From: Burkholderiales bacterium
GTDB taxonomy: Bacteria > Pseudomonadota > Gammaproteobacteria > Burkholderiales > Burkholderiaceae_C
Direction of reading: 5' to 3'
Assembly: GCA_028868305.1 (NCBI GenBank)
Contig: JAGWUS010000039.1
Span: forward strand, 1-36,291
Length of the DNA stretch: 36,291 bases
How positions within the stretch are numbered: the first letter of the stretch is position 1; every line of letters starts with the position of its first letter. The notes beneath the pieces are model-generated. The model had not been told where the DNA came from. It was given only the letters and a program-made list of their open reading frames with translations, and did not search any database. A program made the translations under genes and the position numbers. Of the stretch, positions 16,213 to 23,374 are shown in pieces.

Positions 16213-17577
16213 ATGGGCGTGAGCATCACTTTTCTTGGTGGCGTGGATACAGTAACCGGGTCCAAGTACCTGGTGCGTCACGAAGGGCACAGCCTGTTGG
16301 TGGACTGTGGGCTGTTCCAGGGCTACAAGCAGCTTCGTCTGCGCAACCGGACCCCCCTGCCCATTGCCCCGCACGACATCAACGCCGTGGTCCTCACCCA
16401 TGCCCACCTGGACCACAGCGGCTACCTGCCACTGCTGGCCAAGGAAGGCTTTACCGGGCACGTGTATGGATCGACCGGCACACAGGACCTGTGCAAGATA
16501 CTGCTGCCCGACAGTGGGCACATTCAGGAAGAAGATGCCGCATTTGCCAATCGCCACGGCTTTTCAAAACACTCGCCGGCGCTCCCACTGTACACGCGGC
16601 AGGACGCACTCGATTGCCTGCCCCTGATCCGAAAAGTGGCATGGGGAACCACCTTCCAGCCCATCAAGGGCTGGCGCGTCACCCTGACCCCTGCCGGCCA
16701 TATTCTCGGAGCCAGCAGTGTCCTTCTGGAGGTGGCTGGACGGCGCATCCTTTTCTCTGGTGATCTGGGGCGCCCCGACGATCTGCTCATGAATCCTCCG
16801 GACAACGCACCCACCGCCGACACCGTGCTCATCGAGTCCACCTACGGGGACCGAACGCATCCGACGGAGAACATCGTGGCTGAACTGGCGCCGGCGTTGC
16901 AGCGATTGGTGAAACGGCGTGGGGTGGCGGTCGTGCCGGTATTTGCGGTGGGTCGGGCACAGGCCCTGATTCATGCCATCGGACTGCTCAAGGACCGCGG
17001 TGAGATTCCCCATTCTCTGCACGTGTACCTGGACAGCCCCATGGCGGTGCACACCACCCACCTGTTTGAACACCACCAGGGTGAGCATCGGCTAACACCC
17101 CAAGAGTCCTGGGCACTCACCCACCATGCCACCATGGTCACCAGCCCTGACGACTCCCGTGCGCTGGATGCCAGACGTGGCCCTATGGTGATCCTGGCAG
17201 CCAGCGGCATGGCCACCGGTGGTCGTGTGTTGCACCATCTGGCCCACCATGCCGGAAACAAGCGCAACATGATCATCCTGACGGGTTTTCAGGCACCCGG
17301 CACGCGCGGTGCAATTTTGGCCAGTGGCGCACAGAGCGTTCGCATTCATGGGCAGGACGTTGCGGTCAACGCGGAAGTCGTCCAGCTGCAATCTGCCTCG
17401 GCCCATGCCGACAGTGGACAGTTGCTGAACTGGTTGCGTACCATGCGTCAGGCCCCTGAACAGGTCTATGTGGTGCACGGCGAAATGCAGGCATCCGATG
17501 CCCTTCGCACCCGCATCCAGCGGGAACTGGGGTGGCGCGCCCTTGTCCCTGAACAGGGCTCCACTTGGCCTTGCTGA
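16213..17577 (+). CDS. Beta-CASP metallo-beta-lactamase-fold protein (RNA nuclease family)
   Basis: A 454-residue protein of the metallo-beta-lactamase fold with a beta-CASP insertion, the family of CPSF-73/YsjC-type RNA endo/exonucleases. The zinc motif HAHLDH is at 63-68. Further ligands lie in GHILGASS and FSGDLGRPDD. ESTYGDRTHP, PVFAVGRAQ, VYLDSPMA and ILAASGMATGGRVLHHL are beta-CASP marks, and the last metal-binding His is in VYVVHGEMQASDALRTRI. The longest frame would start at 16171 inside the dnaJ terminator stem, so the ATG at 16213 (MGVSITFLGGVDTVTGSKYL) is taken. No good ribosome site is visible. An RNA-processing role is the family expectation; the substrate here is unknown. Confidence 0.88.
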   Translation: MGVSITFLGGVDTVTGSKYLVRHEGHSLLVDCGLFQGYKQLRLRNRTPLPIAPHDINAVVLTHAHLDHSGYLPLLAKEGFTGHVYGSTGTQDLCKILLPDSGHIQEEDAAFANRHGFSKHSPALPLYTRQDALDCLPLIRKVAWGTTFQPIKGWRVTLTPAGHILGASSVLLEVAGRRILFSGDLGRPDDLLMNPPDNAPTADTVLIESTYGDRTHPTENIVAELAPALQRLVKRRGVAVVPVFAVGRAQALIHAIGLLKDRGEIPHSLHVYLDSPMAVHTTHLFEHHQGEHRLTPQESWALTHHATMVTSPDDSRALDARRGPMVILAASGMATGGRVLHHLAHHAGNKRNMIILTGFQAPGTRGAILASGAQSVRIHGQDVAVNAEVVQLQSASAHADSGQLLNWLRTMRQAPEQVYVVHGEMQASDALRTRIQRELGWRALVPEQGSTWPC

Positions 17578-17612
17578 TGGCAGTGACCGCCGCAAGCAGG
17601 CACAATCTCGGC

Positions 17613-18563
17613 ATGCCTGCGCTACCCTTTCTGACAGCTGCCTTCTACCAGTTTGTAGAGCTTCCCGACTATGCGCAGCGCAAAAAGCCGCTGCTTGCTT
17701 TGTGCGAGCAACGCAACGTCAAGGGCTTGATTCTGCTGGCGCGCGAAGGGATCAACGGTACGATTGCCGGTGCTCGGGATGATGTACATGCCGTGCTGGA
17801 CTACCTGCGGCAAGATCCGTTGCTGGCGGGACTTCAGCACAAGGAGTCCTTCTCAGAGAAGGCACCTTTTCACCGGATGAAGGTGCGACTAAAAAAGGAA
17901 ATAGTTACCATGGGCGTCCCGGGCATCAGCCCTACGACCATGGGTGGTACCTACGTCAAACCAGCCGACTGGAACGCCCTGATTTCCGACCCGGACGTCG
18001 TGGTGATCGATACGCGCAACGACTACGAAGTGGCCATCGGCACTTTTGCTGGCGCCCTGAATCCGCAGATCAGGACTTTTTCAGAACTCCCGGCCTGGGA
18101 GGCACAGCACGAAAAGTTGGGCCAATCCGCAGACAACAGACCCAAGGTCGCGATGTTCTGCACTGGCGGCATTCGCTGCGAAAAGTCCACCGCACTCTTA
18201 CGCGCAAGAGGGTACAACGAGGTCTACCACCTTGAAGGCGGCATCCTCAAATACTTGGAAACCGTGCCACCTGAACAAAGCCTGTGGCAAGGCGAATGTT
18301 TTGTTTTTGATGAACGTGTCTCGGTGGGGCATGGCTTGGTTCCAGGTGCACACCGGCTATGTCGTGCTTGCCGGCAGCCGCTGGAAGACGGGGCGACGTG
18401 TTCTCCCCTGTACGAACCGGGTGTCAGCTGTCCACGCTGCCACGCGCACACGACCCCACAGCAAAAAGCCAGTGCCAGCGAACGACAACGTCAATGGGAG
18501 CTGGCCAAAAGTCGACAACGGGCGCACATTGGCGCGGTGCTTACAAAGCCTGTTCAGAAGTAA
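17613..18563 (+). CDS. trhO: tRNA uridine(34) hydroxylase TrhO (rhodanese family)
   Basis: A 316-residue TrhO/YceA, which hydroxylates uridine 34 of certain tRNAs to 5-hydroxyuridine in an oxygen-dependent way. The N-terminal ferredoxin-like domain contains LLAREGINGTIAG. The rhodanese domain (about 120-220) has DTRNDYEVAIGTF and the active loop FCTGGIRCEKS with catalytic Cys183 and nearby Cys189. A Cys-rich C-terminal region (CRACRQPLEDGATCSPLYEPGVSCPRC) is typical. I chose the ATG at 17613, which gives MPALPFLTAAFYQFVELPD; starts at 17565 and 17577 are also in frame. CACAAT ends six bases before this ATG and no Shine-Dalgarno sequence is seen. It follows the MBL gene by 35 nt. Confidence 0.93.
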   Translation: MPALPFLTAAFYQFVELPDYAQRKKPLLALCEQRNVKGLILLAREGINGTIAGARDDVHAVLDYLRQDPLLAGLQHKESFSEKAPFHRMKVRLKKEIVTMGVPGISPTTMGGTYVKPADWNALISDPDVVVIDTRNDYEVAIGTFAGALNPQIRTFSELPAWEAQHEKLGQSADNRPKVAMFCTGGIRCEKSTALLRARGYNEVYHLEGGILKYLETVPPEQSLWQGECFVFDERVSVGHGLVPGAHRLCRACRQPLEDGATCSPLYEPGVSCPRCHAHTTPQQKASASERQRQWELAKSRQRAHIGAVLTKPVQK

Positions 18564-18600
18564 AAACACCGAGGGCCATGGCACCGGTGACCTGAACGAC

Positions 18601-19566
18601 TCAGGCGTAGTTGCGCTGCAGAAGTCGCTCCCGCGCCTGCGCATATTCCCGCTTGAGTTGGGCCACAAACTCCGCGGTGCTTTGCACCTTGGAGATGGCA
18701 CCAATACCCTGGCCGCAGCCCCAGATGTCTTTCCACGCCTTCGATTTGTCGCCTCCGAAGTTCATCTTGCTCGGATCGCTCTCGGGCAAGTTGGCGGGGT
18801 CCATGCCTGCTGCACGGATGCTGGGTGCCAGGTAGTTGCCATGCACTCCGGTGAACAGGTTGCTGTAGACAATATCGTCCGAGGTCCCGTCCACAATGGC
18901 CTGCTTGTAGGCGTCTGATGCGCGCGCTTCTTCGGTTGCAATGAAGGCCGAGCCGATATAGGCAAAGTCTGCCCCCATGGCTTGCGCCGAAAGTATGGCC
19001 GCTCCGCTGGCAATGGAACCACTAAGCGCCACCGGGCCATCAAACCACTGGCGAATCTCCTGAATCAGCGCAAACGGGCTCTTTACGCCGGCGTGACCAC
19101 CAGCGCCTGCCGCCACTGCAATCAGTCCGTCTGCGCCCTTCTCGATCGCCTTGTGGGCATGCTTGTTATTGATCACGTCGTGTAGCACCACACCACCATA
19201 GCTGTGGGCGGCCGCATTGATGTCCTCGCGAGCACCCAGACTGGTGATGATGATCGGCACCTTGTACTTCACACACATGGCCATGTCGTGCTCAAGACGG
19301 TCATTGCTCTTGTGCACGATCTGGTTGATCGCAAACGGCGCCGCGGGCTTGTCTGGATGGGCTTTGTTGTAAGCCGCCAGCGCCTCGGTAATTTCGATCA
19401 ACCACTCTTCCAGCTGCTCGGCCGGTCGCGCGTTGAGCGCCGGCATGGAACCCACCACGCCGGCTATGCACTGCGCAATGACCAGCTTGGGATTACTGAT
19501 GATGAAAAGCGGCGAACCAATCACGGGGAACGGCAGGCGATCCAGCGGTGCGGGCAACTTGGACAT
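18601..19566 (-). CDS. Nitronate monooxygenase family protein
   Basis: A 321-residue FMN-dependent enzyme of the nitronate monooxygenase (2-nitropropane dioxygenase) family, which oxidises alkyl nitronates. The TIM-barrel opens with PVIGSPLFIISNPKLVIAQC. The FMN phosphate-binding and catalytic region AVAAGAGGHAGVKS carries the usual histidine. GADFAYIGSAFIATEEA is the second family signature. The ATG at 19564-19566 has GAGGAG just upstream. It lies 99 nt beyond the acyl-CoA dehydrogenase stop on the same strand, with repeat R5 between them. Some relatives act as enoyl reductases, and co-location with fatty-acid oxidation genes makes that alternative worth keeping. Confidence 0.88.
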   Translation of the reverse strand: MSKLPAPLDRLPFPVIGSPLFIISNPKLVIAQCIAGVVGSMPALNARPAEQLEEWLIEITEALAAYNKAHPDKPAAPFAINQIVHKSNDRLEHDMAMCVKYKVPIIITSLGAREDINAAAHSYGGVVLHDVINNKHAHKAIEKGADGLIAVAAGAGGHAGVKSPFALIQEIRQWFDGPVALSGSIASGAAILSAQAMGADFAYIGSAFIATEEARASDAYKQAIVDGTSDDIVYSNLFTGVHGNYLAPSIRAAGMDPANLPESDPSKMNFGGDKSKAWKDIWGCGQGIGAISKVQSTAEFVAQLKREYAQARERLLQRNYA

Positions 19567-19598
19567 GGTGTCTCCTCAAAAGTATTTATATGAAATCT

Positions 19599-19646
19599 GG
19601 CTGTAGCCCCCGTGCAATATGCACAGGAAGCTACTAATTCAATAGC
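19599..19646 (-). repeat. Dispersed hairpin repeat, copy R5
   Basis: Minus-strand reading: hairpin GCTATTGAATTAGTAGC (19646-19630), then a second hairpin GTGCA-tat-TGCAC, then GGGGGCTACAGCC. This and the copy inside the mltB-like gene are the two best preserved. It lies between the acyl-CoA dehydrogenase and nitronate monooxygenase genes and could act as a processing or differential-expression hairpin. Confidence 0.82.
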
Positions 19647-19665
19647 AAAAAGCAGGGCACAAAAA

Positions 19666-21456
19666 TCAGAATGACTCCAGCACCAGTGCGGTCACACTGT
19701 CTGCGCCTTCCACAATGCTGTCGCGTAGGCCGGGAACCTTGCTCAGGATATGGTCGGCATAGAAACGCGCCGTCGTGATTTTGGCCTGCATGAAAGCAGC
19801 ATCCTTGCCAGCTGCCAGCTGATCCTGCGCCGCGAGCAGACCACGGGCCAGTTGCCAGCCCGCCATCACATTGCCCGCCAGCATGAGGTAGGGCACGCTG
19901 CCGGCGAACACAGCATTGGGACTGGCCTTGGTATTGCCGGCCACAAAGTCCACCACACTGATGAATGCCTCACGCGCGGCTTTCAGTCGCCTGGCCATGG
20001 CCAGCGCATCGGCCGTTCCACTGCGCGTCAGATCATCTTCCGTGGTTTCAATTTGACCGGCAATGCCCTTGGCGGTCTGACCACCGTCGCGCGCCGTCTT
20101 GCGCCCCACCAGGTCGTTGGCCTGAATGGCGGTGGTGCCTTCGTAGATGGTCAGAATCTTGGCGTCGCGGTAGTACTGTGCTACGCCGGTTTCTTCGATA
20201 AAGCCCATACCGCCGTGCACCTGCACGGCCAGCGAAGTCACTTCCAGGCTCATCTCGGTACTGAATCCTTTGACCAGCGGCACCATGAATTCGTAGAAGG
20301 CCTGGTTGGGCTTGCGCACGTCGGCATCGGGGTGGTGGTGCGCAGCGTCATAAGCAGACGCCGCCACGCTGGCCAGCGCACGACAGCCTTCGGTATAGGC
20401 ACGCATGGTCATCAGCATGCGGCGCACATCCGGGTGGTGAATGATGGCGCCAGCGCTTGGCAGTGAGCCATCCACCGGGCGGCTTTGCACACGCTCGCGG
20501 GAAAAAGTTACCGCCTTCTGGTAGGCACGCTCGGCAATCGCAATACCCTGCACACCGACACCATAGCGTGCAGCATTCATCATGATGAACATGTATTCCA
20601 GGCCGCGGTTTTCCTGGCCCACCAGGTACCCAATAGCGCCCCCATGGTCACCGTACTGCAGTACCGCCGTGGGAGAGGCCTTGATGCCCATCTTGTGTTC
20701 AATGCTGACGCAGTGCACATCGTTTCGCGCACCCAGCGAACCATCCTTGTTGACCATGAATTTGGGCACCACGAACAGGCTGATGCCCTTCACGCCTTCG
20801 GGTGCACCCTGCACGCGGGCCAGCACCAGATGGACAATGTTCTCGGCCATATCGTGCTCACCCCAGGTGATGAAAATCTTGGTGCCAAACACCTTGTAGG
20901 TACCGTCGGGCTGCGGTTCAGCACGGGTGCGTACCGCAGCGAGGTCGCTACCGGCCTGCGGTTCGGTCAGGTTCATGGTACCAGTCCACTTGCCAGCCAC
21001 CAGATTTTCCAGATAGGTGGCCTTCAGTTCATCCGAACCCGCCGTCAGCAGGGCTTCAATGGCGCCGTCGCTGAGCAAAGGACACAGCGCAAAACTCATA
21101 TTGGCAGAGTTCTGCATCTCGCCACAGGCTGCGCCTATGGTCTTGGGCAAGCCCTGACCACCGAAGTCAACCGGGTGCTGCAGACCTTGCCAGCCGCCAT
21201 CCACAAACTGCTTGAACGCGTCCTTGAAACCAGGCGTCGCGGTCACCACACCATTGCGCCAGCTCGACGGGTACTTGTCGCCTTCCCAGTTCAGGGGCGC
21301 CAGGACACCTTCATTGAACTTGGCCGCTTCTTCCAGAACAGCCTGCGCGGTATCCAGACCAGCGTCCTCAAAACCAGGAATCTGTGCAATCTGCTCGATG
21401 TTGGCGAGATGCTCGATATTGAACAGCATGTCCTTGACAGGTGCGACGTAACTCAT
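19666..21456 (-). CDS. Acyl-CoA dehydrogenase, large (DmdC/FadE-like) form
   Basis: A 596-residue flavoprotein that introduces the 2,3 double bond in an acyl-CoA and passes electrons to ETF. It has the long form with an N-terminal extension (YVAPVKDMLFNIEHLANIEQIAQIPGF) and an extra C-terminal domain, like the 3-methylmercaptopropionyl-CoA dehydrogenase group. The FAD-contact motif MNLTEPQAGSDLAAVRT is present. The catalytic base is Glu439 in ILTIYEGTTAIQANDLVGRK. The start at 21454-21456 has GGAGA upstream; the frame is open further, but the extra sequence runs through the etfA terminator. It sits directly downstream of etfBA, its probable electron acceptor. The acyl substrate cannot be told from sequence. 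Confidence 0.92.
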   Translation of the reverse strand: MSYVAPVKDMLFNIEHLANIEQIAQIPGFEDAGLDTAQAVLEEAAKFNEGVLAPLNWEGDKYPSSWRNGVVTATPGFKDAFKQFVDGGWQGLQHPVDFGGQGLPKTIGAACGEMQNSANMSFALCPLLSDGAIEALLTAGSDELKATYLENLVAGKWTGTMNLTEPQAGSDLAAVRTRAEPQPDGTYKVFGTKIFITWGEHDMAENIVHLVLARVQGAPEGVKGISLFVVPKFMVNKDGSLGARNDVHCVSIEHKMGIKASPTAVLQYGDHGGAIGYLVGQENRGLEYMFIMMNAARYGVGVQGIAIAERAYQKAVTFSRERVQSRPVDGSLPSAGAIIHHPDVRRMLMTMRAYTEGCRALASVAASAYDAAHHHPDADVRKPNQAFYEFMVPLVKGFSTEMSLEVTSLAVQVHGGMGFIEETGVAQYYRDAKILTIYEGTTAIQANDLVGRKTARDGGQTAKGIAGQIETTEDDLTRSGTADALAMARRLKAAREAFISVVDFVAGNTKASPNAVFAGSVPYLMLAGNVMAGWQLARGLLAAQDQLAAGKDAAFMQAKITTARFYADHILSKVPGLRDSIVEGADSVTALVLESF

Positions 21457-21480
21457 AAATGTCTCCGGAAATAGTGAAAA

Positions 21481-21506
21481 AAAGGGCACCGCGCACGGTG
21501 CCCTTT
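21481..21506 (-). terminator. Rho-independent terminator after etfA
   Basis: AAAGGGCACCG and CGGTGCCCTTT (11 bp) enclose a 4-nt loop; on the minus strand a run of T follows the stem. It ends etfBA transcription about 12 nt past the etfA stop, so the acyl-CoA dehydrogenase is fed by read-through or by a promoter of its own in this short gap. Confidence 0.88.
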
Positions 21507-21518
21507 GGGGGTCTGGGT

Positions 21519-22451
21519 TTACAGCGCCGCAATCAACTCGGGAACCGCAGTAAACAGATCGGCTTCCAGCCCGTAATCCGCCACCGAGAAGATCGGGGCC
21601 TCGGGATCCTTGTTGATCGCCACGATCACCTTGGAATCCTTCATGCCGGCCAGATGCTGGATGGCGCCGCTGATGCCACATGCCACATACAACTGGGGCG
21701 CCACAATCTTGCCGGTCTGGCCCACTTGCCAGTCATTCGGTGCATAGCCGGCATCCACTGCGGCACGAGAGGCGCCCAAAGCGGCTCCCAGCTTGTCGGC
21801 CAGGGGCGTCATGACTTCCATGAACTTCTCGTTGGAACCCAGAGCCCGGCCACCAGAGACGATGATCTTGGCCGCGGTGAGTTCAGGACGGTCGTTCTTG
21901 GCAATCTCGGAGCCGAGGTACGCCACATGGGCGTTGGCAGCCACAGCAGCCACGGTTTCCACCGCAGCACTGCCGCCAGTGGCCGCCGCAGGGTCAAAGC
22001 CGGTGGTACGCACGGTCAGCACCTTGGTGGCGTCGGCGGTTTGCACGGTGGCAATGGCGTTGCCTGCGTAGATGGGACGCTCAAAGGTGTCCGGGCTGAT
22101 GACCTTGGTCACATCCGACATCTGGCCGACATCCAGCTTGGCCGCCACACGGGGGGCCATGTTCTTGCCCGAAGCCGTTGCGGGGAAGACCAGGTGGCTG
22201 TAGTTGGCGGCAATGGCAACAATCTGGGCAGTCATATTCTCGGCCAGGCCGTGGGCCAGGTGGTCGCCATCGGCGTGGATGACTTTGGACACGCCAGCGA
22301 TCTGGGCGGCTGCAGCGGCAGCAGCGCCTGCAGTGTGGCCTGCCACCAGCACATGCACCTCACCACCGCACTGGGCGGCAGCGGTCACGGTGTTGAGGGT
22401 GGCGCCCTTGATGGAGGCGTTGTCGTGTTCGGCAATAACGAGTGCGGTCAT
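21519..22451 (-). CDS. etfA: Electron transfer flavoprotein, alpha subunit
   Basis: A 310-residue EtfA, which with EtfB carries electrons from acyl-CoA and other dehydrogenases to the ETF-ubiquinone oxidoreductase. The C-terminal FAD-binding domain is diagnostic: [71 protein letters not shown]. The N-terminal domain starts with [24 protein letters not shown]. Its ATG lies one base after the etfB stop, so the two are translationally coupled. A hairpin terminator follows. Confidence 0.97.
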   Translation of the reverse strand: MTALVIAEHDNASIKGATLNTVTAAAQCGGEVHVLVAGHTAGAAAAAAAQIAGVSKVIHADGDHLAHGLAENMTAQIVAIAANYSHLVFPATASGKNMAPRVAAKLDVGQMSDVTKVISPDTFERPIYAGNAIATVQTADATKVLTVRTTGFDPAAATGGSAAVETVAAVAANAHVAYLGSEIAKNDRPELTAAKIIVSGGRALGSNEKFMEVMTPLADKLGAALGASRAAVDAGYAPNDWQVGQTGKIVAPQLYVACGISGAIQHLAGMKDSKVIVAINKDPEAPIFSVADYGLEADLFTAVPELIAAL

Positions 22452-22452
22452 G

Positions 22453-23202
22453 TCAGATTACCTTTGCTTCAGTCTTGAGTTTGGACACCAGGGTGGCAAC
22501 ATCGGGCACCTTAATGCCAGCACTACGTTTGGGTGGCTCGGAGACTTTGAGGGTTTTGATACGCGGGGCCACGTCGACACCCAGGTCGGCCGGGGTAAAG
22601 GTGTCGAGCTGCTTCTTCTTGGCCTTCATGATGTTGGGCAAGGTCACATAGCGGGGCTCGTTCAGGCGCAGGTCGGTGGTGATGATGGCTGGCAGGGTGA
22701 CCGCAATGGTCTCCAGGCCGCCGTCAACTTCACGGGTGACTTTGGCTTTACCGTCAGCGATTTCCACTTTGGAAGCAAAGGTCGCCTGGGGCAGGTCTGC
22801 CAGGGCCGCCAGCATCTGGCCGGTCTGGTTGCAGTCGTCGTCAATAGCTTGTTTGCCCAGAATCACCAGGCCGGGCTGCTCTTTGGCAATCAGGGCGTTG
22901 AGCAGTTTGGCCACTGCCAGGGGCTGGAGTTCTTCGTCGGTCTGGACCAGGATGGCGCGGTCGGCGCCGATGGCCATGGCGGTACGAAGGGTTTCCTGGC
23001 ACTGCTGAACACCGCAGGAGACAGCGATGACTTCGGTCACTGCGCCTTTTTCTTTCAAACGCACGGCTTCTTCGACGGCAATTTCGTCAAAAGGGTTCAT
23101 GCTCATCTTGACATTGGCGATATCTACACCCGTGCCGTCCGACTTCACTCGAACTTTGACGTTGTAGTCCACGACGCGTTTTACGGGGACCAGGACTTTC
23201 AT
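22453..23202 (-). CDS. etfB: Electron transfer flavoprotein, beta subunit
   Basis: A 249-residue EtfB, which binds AMP and contacts the partner dehydrogenase. It shows [91 protein letters not shown] and the recognition-loop region [24 protein letters not shown] stands about 9 bases before the ATG. The upstream gap contains a perfect 16-bp palindrome, TTGACGTGCACGTCAA, 39-54 nt before the start codon, a probable operator. It is the first gene of etfBA. Confidence 0.97.
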   Translation of the reverse strand: MKVLVPVKRVVDYNVKVRVKSDGTGVDIANVKMSMNPFDEIAVEEAVRLKEKGAVTEVIAVSCGVQQCQETLRTAMAIGADRAILVQTDEELQPLAVAKLLNALIAKEQPGLVILGKQAIDDDCNQTGQMLAALADLPQATFASKVEIADGKAKVTREVDGGLETIAVTLPAIITTDLRLNEPRYVTLPNIMKAKKKQLDTFTPADLGVDVAPRIKTLKVSEPPKRSAGIKVPDVATLVSKLKTEAKVI

Positions 23203-23240
23203 TGCTGCGACTCCAGATAGTTATAAACAGGACAAATCAC

Positions 23241-23256
23241 TTGACGTGCACGTCAA
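23241..23256. promoter_or_regulatory. 16-bp palindromic operator upstream of etfBA
   Basis: TTGACGTGCACGTCAA is a perfect palindrome 39 bp from the etfB start codon. Its form recalls the ACGT-containing palindromes of regulators controlling fatty-acid and branched-chain amino-acid breakdown in proteobacteria (for example MerR-family LiuR), but that is from memory. The regulator is not in this window. Confidence 0.65.
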
Positions 23257-23316
23257 CTAATCGATTCTATGCGGCTAAGCCTTCTCACTGGGAAAAATGC
23301 AGCAAAGATAAAATAG

Positions 23317-23358
23317 AACGACCGTGCTATTTTTGGATTATAGCCCAGCACGGTCGTT
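23317..23358 (-). terminator. Hairpin terminator after the permease gene
   Basis: AACGACCGTGCT (23317-23328) and AGCACGGTCGTT (23347-23358) form a perfect 12-bp stem with an 18-nt loop, 16 nt past the permease stop. On the minus strand it is followed by the T-rich stretch CTATTTTATCTTT. The loop contains a competing small stem GCTAT/ATAGC. Confidence 0.7.
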
Positions 23359-23374
23359 AACGGACCCAGACAGT

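Noticed and set aside
20485..22478. Two long plus-strand frames opposite the acyl-CoA dehydrogenase and etfA
   Set aside because: Both are antisense to firmly identified genes and have no family features.
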